Assembly: GCA_020636075.1 (NCBI GenBank)
Contig: JACJYO010000008.1
Span: 203,893 to 267,892, forward strand
Reading direction: 5' to 3'
DNA length: 64,000 bases
From: Lewinellaceae bacterium
Lineage (GTDB): Bacteria; Bacteroidota; Bacteroidia; Chitinophagales; Saprospiraceae
The notes under the pieces are model-generated. The model did not search any database. It was not told the origin of the DNA and saw nothing but the letters and a program-made list of their open reading frames with translations. Within the stretch, counting starts at the first letter, position 1; the number at the start of each line of letters is the position of its first letter. The translations under genes and the position numbers were made by a program. Shown here piece after piece: positions 43,175 to 51,034 of this stretch.

Positions 43175-44905
43175 CTAATTCGCCTGCAACACGTACGCCG
43201 AAAAGCCTTCTTCCTTCCCACTGCGTTGGGCAGCCCCGTCAAACGTATCCACCGCCTGCTGGTTGCTCATGAAAAACCGCTCCTCGCCGATGACGGTGGT
43301 CAGGCCCCAGCGTTGCAGGGTGTCGCGTACCGGCCCGATCACGCCGGTGAAGTACACTTCCAGCCCTTTGGCCCTGGTCTCCTGCACCCATTCTTCCAGG
43401 GCATGTACGGCGCTGCTGTCGAGCTGACTGATACTGTCGGCGTTGAGCACGATGAGGCGCAGGGCAGCGCCCTTCCGGGCTATGTGCGCGGCCATGTTGT
43501 CTTTGAAAAAATTGATATTGGAAAAATACAAGGGCCCGTCGAAGCGGACGATCAGCACATCCGGGCGCTGTTCGAGGTTGCTGAAACGCTGAATATTGCG
43601 GTAAAACGGTGAACCCGGCACCTTGCCCAACACCGCCACGTGCGGCCGGCTGGCCCGGTAAACCACCATGCCCAGCGAAAGCAACACACCGGCGCCGATG
43701 CCCAATTCGATACCCAGTGTCAGGGTGATCAGGAAGGTGGCCAGCAGCATCCAGAAATCGGAGCGGTCTTTTTTCCAGAGCCGGATGGCTTCCTGGTAGT
43801 CAATCAATCCCGCAACGGCAACCAGGATCACGGCGGCCAGCACAGCATTGGGCAAAAAGTGAAACAACGGCGTGAGGAACAGCAAGGTGAGCAAAATGAG
43901 CACAGCGCTGATCAAACTGGCCAAACCTGTTTTGGCGCCCGCCTGGTCGTTGACGGCGGTGCGCGAAAATCCACCCGTCACCGGATAACCCTGAAAAATG
44001 GCGGCGCCGAAATTGGCGAGCCCGAGCCCGACCAACTCCTGGTTGGCATGCACCTGGTAGTTCTTGTGTTTGGTCTGAATGGCCTTTGCTACCGCAAAAC
44101 TTTCCATAAACCCGACGAGGGAAATCGTGAGCGCTGCCGGCAGCAAGGCTTGCCAGGTGGCTACATCGAAAGAAGGCAGAGAAAGTCCTGGCAGACCAGC
44201 AGGCACCTCCCCGACAATTTTCACCCCAACCTGATCCAGGCCAAAGCCCCAAACCACCAGAATACCGGCCACGACGGCCAGCAATGCGCCGGGAATCGCG
44301 GGGTGTATTTTTTTAGCCAGCTTGATCACCAGAATAGCGCCCAGGCCGATAGCAAGCGTAATCGGGTTGGTCTCGCCAATGCGCTCGGCAGCGGCCAGGA
44401 GAATTTCGTGCACGTGCTCGCTGCCGGGAATTTTTACACCCAGCAGGTGCTTCAACTGGCTCAGTCCGATAATGATAGCCGCTGCCGAGGTGAAACCACT
44501 GATAACCGGGTGGGAGAGCAAATTGACCAGGAAGCCAAGCCGGAAAACACCCATCAGAAACTGAATGGCGCCGACCAGAAAGGCCAGGGTAAACGCGAGC
44601 AACAAATAGGCCTCAGGACCTGCCGGTTTCAGGGCGCTGATGCCGGCTGCCGTCAGCAGCGAAACCATGGCCACCGGGCCCACGGCCAACTGCCGGGAGC
44701 TGCCAAACAGCGCGTACAGCACCAATGGAATGGTGGCGGCGTACAAACCGTGGATGGGTGGAAGCCCGGCCAGCATGGCATAGGCCATGCCCTGCGGGAT
44801 CAACATAACGCCCACAGTGAGCCCGGCCGAGAGATCGCCGGCGAACCAGTTTTTCCGGTAGCCGGAAACCCAGTTGAGGGCCGGGAGGTATTGCTTGATA
44901 TTCAT
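43175..44905 (-). CDS. SulP family inorganic anion transporter
   Basis: 576 residues, usual length. The N-terminal SulP signature is MLIPQGMAYAMLAGLPPIHG, followed by ALFGSSRQLAVGPVAMVSLL, and about 12 membrane segments to residue ~430. The C-terminal STAS domain contains VLIVRFDGPLYFSNINFFKD and LNADSISQLDSSAVHALEEW. Imports sulfate or another small anion across the inner membrane. Last gene of an operon with the Crp-type regulator (48 bp upstream) and porin, so a sulfur or sulfate role is likely. Probably under the TGTGA-N6-TCACA operator at 46999. Confidence 0.92.
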   Translation of the reverse strand: MNIKQYLPALNWVSGYRKNWFAGDLSAGLTVGVMLIPQGMAYAMLAGLPPIHGLYAATIPLVLYALFGSSRQLAVGPVAMVSLLTAAGISALKPAGPEAYLLLAFTLAFLVGAIQFLMGVFRLGFLVNLLSHPVISGFTSAAAIIIGLSQLKHLLGVKIPGSEHVHEILLAAAERIGETNPITLAIGLGAILVIKLAKKIHPAIPGALLAVVAGILVVWGFGLDQVGVKIVGEVPAGLPGLSLPSFDVATWQALLPAALTISLVGFMESFAVAKAIQTKHKNYQVHANQELVGLGLANFGAAIFQGYPVTGGFSRTAVNDQAGAKTGLASLISAVLILLTLLFLTPLFHFLPNAVLAAVILVAVAGLIDYQEAIRLWKKDRSDFWMLLATFLITLTLGIELGIGAGVLLSLGMVVYRASRPHVAVLGKVPGSPFYRNIQRFSNLEQRPDVLIVRFDGPLYFSNINFFKDNMAAHIARKGAALRLIVLNADSISQLDSSAVHALEEWVQETRAKGLEVYFTGVIGPVRDTLQRWGLTTVIGEERFFMSNQQAVDTFDGAAQRSGKEEGFSAYVLQAN

Positions 44906-44952
44906 TTTTTTGATGCTTGTTTGTTTGTTATAAAGTTTGTGGTGGGGTTAAC

Positions 44953-45609
44953 TCATTTCTTAAAAAGCAGCTGATTCCGCCCCAGCTTCACCACGCCATT
45001 TTTTTCCAACGATTTCAACAGGCGGGAAACCGCCTCGCGGGTCACGTTGAGTTCCTGAGCGATCTCCTGATGCGTGGCGGCAATCACCCGGTTGTTGTTG
45101 TTGGCGGCCACCCGTTTTTGCAGATACTCGATCAGGCGGGCGTCGAGGTTTTTGAAAGCAATGCTGTCCACGACGTTCACGAGGTCCAGGATTTTGCGGT
45201 CGTAGGTGCTCATCACAAAATTCTTCCAGCTGGGAAAGCGCGCCATCCACTCGTCCATGTGGCGGATGGGGATGGCGATGATAGCCGTATCGTCTTCGGC
45301 CTCGGTGCGGATCTCGCTTTTTTTGTGCATCATGCAGCAGCTAAACGACATGGCACAGGCCTCGCCGGCTTGCAGGTAGTACAGCAACAGCTCGCGGGCT
45401 TCCAGCGGGGCTTCACGGGTCACCTTCACGGCGCCTTGCACCACCAGCGGCACGAGTTTGACATAGTCGCCGTAGTCCATGATCACCTCACCGGCTTCGA
45501 AGTGCATGAGTTTGCCGGCTTCGGCGATTTCATCCACCAATGCCTTTTCGGAGAGTGTGGGGAAATGTTGTTGAATCAGTGTGCGAATGTCAGCGCTTTC
45601 AGCAATCAT
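44953..45609 (-). CDS. Crp/Fnr family transcriptional regulator
   Basis: 218 residues. The N-terminal cyclic-nucleotide-type beta-roll (MHFEAGEVIMDYGDYVKLVP) and the dimer helix lead to the HTH TQEIAQELNVTREAVSRLLK (written here from THQEIAQELNVTREAVSRLL), whose recognition helix has the Arg-Glu-Ala-Val-Ser-Arg core typical of TGTGA-binding members. A cluster of Cys and Met (CAMSFSCCMMHKK) in the sensor domain may sense redox or sulfur species. In the same operon as the porin and SulP; the operon has a perfect Crp-type operator, so autoregulation is likely. Whether it binds a nucleotide or a persulfide is unknown. Confidence 0.92.
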   Translation of the reverse strand: MIAESADIRTLIQQHFPTLSEKALVDEIAEAGKLMHFEAGEVIMDYGDYVKLVPLVVQGAVKVTREAPLEARELLLYYLQAGEACAMSFSCCMMHKKSEIRTEAEDDTAIIAIPIRHMDEWMARFPSWKNFVMSTYDRKILDLVNVVDSIAFKNLDARLIEYLQKRVAANNNNRVIAATHQEIAQELNVTREAVSRLLKSLEKNGVVKLGRNQLLFKK

Positions 45610-45630
45610 AAATCGGGCGGTTTGGCAGTG

Positions 45631-46944
45631 TTAAAAAAAGATGGTCAGCCCCAGGCCCAGCCAATCGCCACGTTGGATCGGGCCGGTTTCTTTTTGATAA
45701 AAAAAGTCGTTCACAGTGGCGCCATCGCCCGCAGCACCGGGCTCGCCGCTGTGGTGGGTGTAGTGGAGCATCAGCACAAAATTGGGGTCAAAATACCAAT
45801 TCAGCCCCGCATCAATCGCCTGCTCCCGTCCTGCGGCCATACGCACCAGTTGGGCATCTTTTTGACCCTGGGCATCCGTGGCGCCGCGATATTGCATCAG
45901 CATGACCACCGGCTCCACAATGTAATGGTTGGCAACGTTGATGTTGTAACTGAGCCGCACATGCCCGGTTTGACCGGTGGCTGTGAACGGGCGTTCGGGG
46001 ACACCATTGGGTAGCGTTTCCCCATCGCGGCGCAGCCACGACCATTCGGCATCGAGGTTCACCGGTCCCCAGTTGAACAGCAAATCGGTACCGACGGCGT
46101 AGTTGGCCTTGAACAAGTCTGTTTCGCCCTGGGTGGCGCCTTGCACGGAGAGCGTGAGGCCCCGGCGCTCGCTCATATAGTTGATTTTCCGGCTCATGGT
46201 GTAGCGCTTAAACTCCGGGTCGCCCAGGTGCAGCGAAACCCGGCCAGTGGCCAGGGGGGCGTACCGGGCGCCACTGGAGTTGCCGCTGTAACTTTCAAAC
46301 ACGGGGTTGAACAGCCCCAGGTCGTAGCTGATCGCCAGCGGTTGTTGTTCCTTCCGGAAAAAACCACCCAGGTTGACGCCTGTAGCGCGGCCGGGGTTGG
46401 TGCCGGTGAGTTGACCGCGCACGTAGCGCTGCGACCAGGCTTTTTCCATCGAGGTAACGCGCAGCGCCGCCGTGATGCTCTCGCGGCCAAACTGCGGCGG
46501 CATATACCCGCCGGTGAGGTACAGCGCCTCGCTGCCTTTCAGGACCCGCCACTGGAACCAGGCGTTCCACAGGCCAAACTGGGGCAGTGAACCGTTGTTG
46601 GTGCCGCCGTGGTGGGCAGTGAGGGCATCGCGCCCCACCAGGTCGAGGGCCGCAATAACCTGGAAACTGAAGTTTTCGCCGGGCTGGGCCTTAAACCCGA
46701 TCCGGGTACGGCGGATTTGCGCGTTGAAGCGGTTGTCTACCGGCTCGTAGGCTTCGGCTTCGGCATTGTAAACTTGTTCGTCAATCGTGTAACTGCTCCA
46801 GGCCTGTACGGCGAGCACGGGCTGGATATTGTAGTTTTTGAGGCGTTGGCGCCACTCCGGCGCATGATTTTGGGAAAACAAATTGCCGGCTATTAGAATC
46901 AGTCCGGCAAGCAGCAGGCAGATACGGGCGTTTTTTATATTCAT
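45631..46944 (-). CDS. Outer-membrane porin (OprO/OprP type)
   Basis: 437 residues from ATG 46944, where the signal peptide begins (MNIKNARICLLLAGLILIAG); longer frames lack it. The mature part has the repeated amphipathic strands of a 16-strand porin: RFNAQIRRTRIGFKAQPGEN, NAWFQWRVLKGSEALYLTGG, PPQFGRESITAALRV, then AISYDLGLFNPVF and AGLNWYFDPNFVLMLHYTHH, ending in an aromatic strand (GLGLTIFF). The family passes phosphate or other anions. As the first gene of the porin-Crp-SulP operon it could supply sulfate or thiosulfate to SulP. Confidence 0.87.
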   Translation of the reverse strand: MNIKNARICLLLAGLILIAGNLFSQNHAPEWRQRLKNYNIQPVLAVQAWSSYTIDEQVYNAEAEAYEPVDNRFNAQIRRTRIGFKAQPGENFSFQVIAALDLVGRDALTAHHGGTNNGSLPQFGLWNAWFQWRVLKGSEALYLTGGYMPPQFGRESITAALRVTSMEKAWSQRYVRGQLTGTNPGRATGVNLGGFFRKEQQPLAISYDLGLFNPVFESYSGNSSGARYAPLATGRVSLHLGDPEFKRYTMSRKINYMSERRGLTLSVQGATQGETDLFKANYAVGTDLLFNWGPVNLDAEWSWLRRDGETLPNGVPERPFTATGQTGHVRLSYNINVANHYIVEPVVMLMQYRGATDAQGQKDAQLVRMAAGREQAIDAGLNWYFDPNFVLMLHYTHHSGEPGAAGDGATVNDFFYQKETGPIQRGDWLGLGLTIFF

Positions 46945-46968
46945 CGTTTGTGTATTCCGTTGAAACCA

Positions 46969-47014
46969 CAAAGATACCGGGCGGGAAGGGTAGGCGGGTG
47001 TGACCAAGATCACA
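46969..47014 (-). promoter_or_regulatory. Crp-type operator plus -7 box upstream of the porin-crp-sulP operon
   Basis: TGTGACCAAGATCACA (46999-47014) is a perfect TGTGA-N6-TCACA palindrome. On the minus strand an exact TATCTTTG -7 box lies at 46969-46976, 34 bp away centre to centre, the same as before the MBL-rhodanese gene. The operator thus sits near -41, fitting activation by the Crp-type protein of this operon. Confidence 0.8.
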
Positions 47015-47036
47015 GTAGGGGGTGCGGGCTTTTTCA

Positions 47037-47130
47037 ATTTTTATTTTCAAACCTCCAATCTCAAATCAAAAGGATGATCCCTGTTTGAGAAGTTCTATAA
47101 ATTTGAAATGTCAATTGGAAAAGGAGGTAG
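47037..47130. repeat. AT-rich palindromic intergenic repeat
   Basis: Contains TCAAATCAAAAGGATGATCC, TAAATTTGAAATGTCAATTG and TTTCAAACCTCC with its partner AAAAGGAGGTAG. The parts match the repeat at 17974-18067 in inverted orientation. Confidence 0.5.
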
Positions 47131-47165
47131 CCACTTTATGACCCTGCGTGTTCGGAATCTACCAA

Positions 47166-47227
47166 GTGCTTACGAGCAGATAGATTGTGGTTGTTTGGTC
47201 GTTTTCGAGCGCATTGGGCCAGTGGGG
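47166..47227. repeat. Cassette repeat, right arm only
   Basis: GCTTACGAGCAGATAGATTG then TGGTTGTTTGGTCGTTTTCG and GCATTGGGCCAGTGGGG. Matches the last ~60 bp of the full copies at 59-63 kb. The next gene starts 92 bp downstream. Confidence 0.8.
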
Positions 47228-47318
47228 GAATTTAACGCTCGATTAAACTAAAATCCGTCAAGAACATTCTTTGATTCAAAGGATACTCCCTATACTCTTA
47301 AACATAAATTTTTAAAAA

Positions 47319-47918
47319 ATGAAATTCATATTTTCAATTTTATTGGGATTGCTTTCTTTCGCTTTAACTGCGCAAGACTATTCAAAAAACACATGTTTGG
47401 ATTTAGGCATATTAGAGCAAGCAAGAAGCAGTATAATCAATTTGTTGGAATCTAGACGCCAAGACTTTGGTCGTAATGAAGACCAAATAAATATTTTACA
47501 TATCAAAGAATATTTTCAAAAAACTAATTTAAATATTTACAAAAATGCCACTGCTTATTTTGGAGAAAAAGTTTCAGATTGTACTGAGATAATCTCGTGG
47601 TCAATAATAGAGATTTATTTATCTCATGAACCAATGCAATATATTTATATTGTACTAGAGTTATCTGGGGGTAAGTTTTTTATAGTGAGTTATGACTTAA
47701 TATTAAATCAGGGAATGTTATTAGGAGAAGCCAAAAAGGACTATTTTTCTATGATGATTGATTTTCTTTTTCCAAATATAAAAAGCAAAGTAGGAGAAAA
47801 CTATATTTTGTATCTAAAAATGTCAAATGAAAAGTTATTAGAAGTAGATATCGCCACTGATGTCAACTTATGGACAATTAATCAAATCGCATTATTGGAG
47901 GCGGTATTGTTTGATTAA
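47319..47918 (+). CDS. Cassette gene 1: secreted protein of unknown function
   Basis: 199 residues with a signal peptide (MKFIFSILLGLLSFALTAQD). The mature part is alpha/beta with SDCTEIISWSIIEIYLSHEP and YIYIVLELSGGKFFIVSYDL. No family recognised. Strongly AT-rich in all codon positions compared with the porin operon next door. It lies between a right arm (47166-47227) and a left arm that starts 17 bp after its stop, so it is a unit of the repeat-gene array. Confidence 0.7.
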   Translation: MKFIFSILLGLLSFALTAQDYSKNTCLDLGILEQARSSIINLLESRRQDFGRNEDQINILHIKEYFQKTNLNIYKNATAYFGEKVSDCTEIISWSIIEIYLSHEPMQYIYIVLELSGGKFFIVSYDLILNQGMLLGEAKKDYFSMMIDFLFPNIKSKVGENYILYLKMSNEKLLEVDIATDVNLWTINQIALLEAVLFD

Positions 47919-47934
47919 GGAATCACTTACAGCA

Positions 47935-48070
47935 CCCGCTGGCCCAAAGTGTTCAAAAACGACCAAGCACCCACGAGCAAAGCGGGAATGTGGCATATTG
48001 GGCTATTTTTGAATAATAGTATTAAAACTCATCTTCCCGACAGCTATGGTTTGCAACGCGACACGTACCA
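47935..48070. repeat. Cassette repeat, left arm and part of the core
   Basis: CCCGCTGGCCCAAAGTGTTC opens the copy, followed by ACGAGCAAAGCGGGAATGTG, CATATTGGGCTATTTTTGAA, a diverged middle, and TTTGCAACGCGACAC. The right arm is missing. Confidence 0.8.
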
Positions 48071-48104
48071 TAATGTGCCTAAATAAGTTTAATAAATTCT
48101 TCAA

Positions 48105-48755
48105 ATGAAAAATCATAGACTTTTGAATGCTATAGTTATTGGGTTCGCTATTTTATTATATGGTAGCTTGTCTTTTTGTGTTCGTTCTGATTGTGCTTAC
48201 ATTAAAAGTAAAGACATACTATTTGTAGGAATGCCAAATATTTTGAAGATTGAAAAACATGGTGTTTCGCCGGATGATTTAGTGATACAGGTCGAGGGGA
48301 AAAAATATTATCCGATTTCTAATAGCACTTTTGAAATTTATGTGCCGCGCCCGGGCAGATATAAAATTGAAGTTTTTAATTGTAAAACAAATACAGTTAT
48401 ATCCTATCGAGATTTTGAAGCGCACTATTTGCCCTTAACTGTTTCTTTAAGGCATGTACAGCCCTACAAACGAACAATATTTAAAAATGAGCTTTTATCT
48501 CAAAAGGGGCTAGTTTGTCAATCATTAAATTGGGGGTATAATACTACCTTCCCAATAAAGCAGTTTAGCGTTATGAAAACTAATGGTAAAAACAAAGTGC
48601 CAATTAAGTGCAATGGCTCCATGTTTAATACGGAACAAATAGAGCTTATCCAGGCTTTGCAAGCAGGAGAATATCTGATGATTATGGATATAGAAGTAGA
48701 ATTGCCCAATGGGGAGACTGTAAGCACTGACCCCGTTATATATGAGATTAAGTAG
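48105..48755 (+). CDS. Cassette gene 2: GldM-like domain protein
   Basis: 216 residues with an N-terminal membrane or signal segment (LLNAIVIGFAILLYGSLSFC). Residues ~35-90 (DILFVGMPNILKIEKHGVSP, then IYVPRPGRYKIEVFNCKTNT) resemble the third domain of GldM. Residues ~125-215 (FKNELLSQKGLVCQSLNWGY, then SMFNTEQIELIQALQAGEYL and IMDIEVELPNGETVSTDPVI) resemble its C-terminal domain, with the typical 'L.AQ.GL.A.L.NF.F' and 'DI....PDG..R.L' positions. True GldM is ~520 residues and lies in gldKLMN, which this does not. AT-rich. Probably a detached module; function unknown. Confidence 0.68.
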   Translation: MKNHRLLNAIVIGFAILLYGSLSFCVRSDCAYIKSKDILFVGMPNILKIEKHGVSPDDLVIQVEGKKYYPISNSTFEIYVPRPGRYKIEVFNCKTNTVISYRDFEAHYLPLTVSLRHVQPYKRTIFKNELLSQKGLVCQSLNWGYNTTFPIKQFSVMKTNGKNKVPIKCNGSMFNTEQIELIQALQAGEYLMIMDIEVELPNGETVSTDPVIYEIK

Positions 48756-48773
48756 GTGCTTGCTTGATCTGCC

Positions 48774-48842
48774 TTGCTGGCCAAAATAGTTCAAAATTTA
48801 GCAAGCGCGGACAAGTCAAGGAATGTCAAATGACGTTCGAAA
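48774..48842. repeat. Cassette repeat, degenerate left arm
   Basis: TTGCTGGCCAAAATAGTTCAA then GCAAGCGCGGACAAG. Resembles the left arm, with many changes. Starts 19 bp after the stop of cassette gene 2. Confidence 0.55.
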
Positions 48843-48858
48843 TTAAATTTATATTAAT

Positions 48859-49083
48859 ATGGATATTTATGAACAGTCAGAAAAAATAATAAACCAACAA
48901 GATTTTGTTAGTTTTTTAAATAAATTAATAATGGATTTTAATCAAAATAAAAATCAATGGGAAAACGACGATTTACTAAGTTTCCTCAAGGGGCTAGAAG
49001 GTTATGCCTCGGATAAGTTTCATGGTGAAGTTTCATGGAAAACTTTTGCTGAGATACTCCTCGCAGCAAGAGTATATGAATAG
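48859..49083 (+). CDS. Cassette gene 3: DUF7660-like small protein
   Basis: 74 residues, no signal peptide. Hallmarks of DUF7660: an acidic start (DIYEQSEKIINQQDFVSFLN), WENDDLLSFLKGLEGYASDK, and the conserved end SWKTFAEILLAARVYE. The family occurs near polymorphic toxins and other conflict genes, and an immunity role has been suggested. AT-rich. Its stop is 18 bp before the next repeat copy. No toxin gene is next to it here. Confidence 0.78.
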   Translation: MDIYEQSEKIINQQDFVSFLNKLIMDFNQNKNQWENDDLLSFLKGLEGYASDKFHGEVSWKTFAEILLAARVYE

Positions 49084-49101
49084 CCGCTTAGTTCGACTTT
49101 G

Positions 49102-49192
49102 CCCCGCTGGCCCAATTTGTTCATAAACTACCAAACGCCGACGAGCAGATTGTGGTTGTTTAGTAGTTTTCGAACGCTTTTGGACAGCGGGC
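49102..49192. repeat. Cassette repeat, minimal copy (both arms, no core)
   Basis: CCCCGCTGGCCCAATTTGTT and CCAAACGCCGACGAGCAG run directly into ATTGTGGTTGTTTAGTAGTT and TTCGAACGCTTTTGGACAGC. About 90 bp that can fold into one long hairpin. The ~100-bp core of the full copies is absent. Confidence 0.8.
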
Positions 49193-49206
49193 TAACCCCT
49201 CCTTGT

Positions 49207-50007
49207 AAAGCCCGTAGGGCTGTCATTTTGGTGCGCCCGGCATGGGCGCAGACTTGGCGGTGTAAGTCCGCTATACGCTTGGCAGCGAGGAGTATTAGCC
49301 AAAGGCAGGGTGTCCGTCGCGAGGCGGAATCTGAAGGAAGCCGGTGGCAAAGTCCCGACCTGACGAACAGAAATCGCATATAAGGCCATGATGCGTGGGT
49401 GAGTTTGCCAAACAAAACGAAACCCGACCGCTGCCCGAACGCACTGTGGTAAATGCGGCAGGTACATGGGATGAAGGTCTGCGTTCTTACCCGGGAGGTC
49501 TGCGACAGCCGGAAGCGAGGCGCGCGCGAGTGCCGGAGCATAAGGCGGCAGAAGTCAGCAGAGGCCATAGTATCCCGAATGCCTTCGGGAGAAGGGCCGA
49601 ACGTTAGAGTGGAATCCGAGATGAGCTCATTAGTACCTGAGAAGAGGCAGCCAATTTCGGGAAACCGGAAACTCACTACCAAAGAATAGGTCGGAAACTG
49701 AAGGTACGGTAGGAGTGCTTAACACAGGACTGCATGACCAAGCAGGAAGCGAGCGGAACAAAAAAAGGGTAAATTCGAAATGCCCAAGACCGTTATGCTC
49801 TAACGAACCGCCGTGATACGTGACCCGTACGTCCGGTGGTGTGGGGGGACGGAGGGCTAACGCCCTCCTCCTACCCGATTAGTATAGTAGAGATTAGGAC
49901 AAGAAAAATAAAAGCGCCGTAGGTGCGGCATTATAATGGCACGCCTACGGCGTTTGGACGACTGGGCGCCAACTATTTCCTACAAAAATGACAGCCCTAC
50001 GGGCTTT
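49207..50007. repeat. Palindromic repeat (AAAGCCCGTAGGGCTGTCAT family) split by a group II intron
   Basis: Left end AAAGCCCGTAGGGCTGTCAT (49207-49226), right end ATGACAGCCCTACGGGCTTT (49988-50007), centre GCGCCGTAGGTGCGGCATTA and GGCACGCCTACGGCGTTT. Apart from the insertion at 49231-49879 it is the same structure as 38441-38590. No gene lies between 49084 and 50107 apart from these elements. Confidence 0.85.
49231..49879 (+). ncRNA. Group II intron ribozyme without reverse transcriptase
   Basis: The 5' end GTGCGCCCGGCATGGGCGCA is the usual start of bacterial group II introns (GUGYG). GGTGGCAAAGTCCCGACCTG, ACGAACAGAAATCGCATATA and CAGCAGAGGCCATAGTA follow in the order expected of domain I and the start of domain IV. 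Domain V is seen at GAACCGCCGTGATACGTGAC then CCGTACGTCCGGTGGTGT: a seven-bp lower stem (ACCGCCG/CGGUGGU) and a UACG/CGUA upper stem. Domain VI is GGAGGGCTAACGCCCTCC with the 3' end CTACCCGAT. Only ~200 bp lie between the domain IV start and domain V, against ~1.8 kb when the reverse transcriptase is present, so the protein gene is lost. A short frame (ATGAGCTCATTAGTACCTGA, stop 49687-49689) may be its remnant. The exon junction TGTCATTTTG/TAGTAT fits the unsplit repeat at 38.4 kb. Confidence 0.9.
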
Positions 50008-50066
50008 GCACGCCGGGTGCAATTCCCATTTGAACTACTGATTCACACGATTAATGCCACCAGCAA

Positions 50067-50102
50067 TAAAAAAAACAGGCCAACCATTAAGCCCGGCCTG
50101 TC
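50067..50102 (-). terminator. Rho-independent terminator of the DUF5777 operon
   Basis: On the minus strand GACAGGCCGGG / GGCCTGT with a loop is followed by TTTTTTTT, just after the stop at 50108. Confidence 0.88.
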
Positions 50103-50107
50103 AAAAC

Positions 50108-51007
50108 TTAAATCTTCCGCTTCACGATTTGAAATACCCGCGACAAATTGAACCCAAACCGGATTTCGCCTTTCAGCCAGTTGCTGTTTTCATCGCTGAT
50201 AAAGGCGCGTTCGTTCATGCCAACTGCATTGGAAAAGTGCAGCTGGAATACGTGGCCGCCAGTTTCAATGTCTACCCCCAGGGAGAGCGGGTTGTAACTC
50301 AATATCCCCGGAAAGCGATTGATGGCGTAGGAGTAATCCCAGACAAAAGCCATTCGTTTGGTGAATTTGACCCGGCCGCCAAAAGCGATGGCGTACAGTT
50401 CGTTTGGCATCAGGCGGTTGGCCACGATGTTCATGTGCACGACCGTGGGGGTCAGCTGCAAGGTGAGCCGTTCATTGAACTTCCGGCCAATGATCAGTTG
50501 GTGATAATAGCCCAGGCGCCTGGAAAACGTGGTCTCCATACCTTCCACACCGACTACGTCTTTGAGCCCGTTTACGGTAATGCCGCTTACCCAAACCAAG
50601 GAGAGCGGCATAGTGCGCTTCCCGGTAGATTGCCAGAGGATGCGGTATTTCACAAAACCATCCAGTTCTTTTTTGTTGGTGCTGCGCCCGAAACCCGCCA
50701 TGAGGTTGGGGGTGATGCCAAAATCGAAACCCAGGCGCATACTGGCCTGGTCGAGGCCAAAAAGTTCGTAAGCGCCTCGGCTCACGTCGCCAAAGCGGTG
50801 CAGGATCCGGAAATCCATGGAGCCCGGCTGGAGCATTTCCATGCTGTGGGAATTGACCACGCGCGGACTTTTGAAGGCATTGGTGATGTGTATGAGTTCT
50901 ACGGGCTCATCCACAAGGCTGAGCAGGTCATCTTCCTGATCGACCTGTGCTCCGGCAGACACCACCAACAATAGCAGTAATGCTCCGGTGTTTATTATTT
51001 TTTTCAT
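50108..51007 (-). CDS. DUF5777 family outer-membrane beta-barrel protein
   Basis: 299 residues with a signal peptide (MKKIINTGALLLLLVVSAGA). The mature start (NAFKSPRVVNSHSMEMLQPG, then MDFRILHRFGDVSRGAYELF) and strand pattern (MRLGFDFGITPNLMAGFGRS) are typical of DUF5777. The last strand is WLKGEIRFGFNLSRVFQI. Members usually occur with c-type cytochrome or redox lipoprotein genes, as here: the cytochrome gene lies 27 bp upstream. Function unknown; perhaps an outer-membrane carrier for electron-transfer proteins. Confidence 0.87.
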   Translation of the reverse strand: MKKIINTGALLLLLVVSAGAQVDQEDDLLSLVDEPVELIHITNAFKSPRVVNSHSMEMLQPGSMDFRILHRFGDVSRGAYELFGLDQASMRLGFDFGITPNLMAGFGRSTNKKELDGFVKYRILWQSTGKRTMPLSLVWVSGITVNGLKDVVGVEGMETTFSRRLGYYHQLIIGRKFNERLTLQLTPTVVHMNIVANRLMPNELYAIAFGGRVKFTKRMAFVWDYSYAINRFPGILSYNPLSLGVDIETGGHVFQLHFSNAVGMNERAFISDENSNWLKGEIRFGFNLSRVFQIVKRKI

Positions 51008-51034
51008 CGCAGATGTGTTTTTTGAAACATGGTT

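Noticed and set aside
43640..44974. 444-residue + strand frame opposite sulP
   Set aside because: The opposite strand encodes a complete SulP with STAS domain; the + translation is Gln/Asn/His-rich noise.
49395..49689. Small coding frames inside the group II intron
   Set aside because: They overlap ribozyme domains I-IV, have no reverse-transcriptase motif and end before domain V; at most one is a remnant start of the lost protein.
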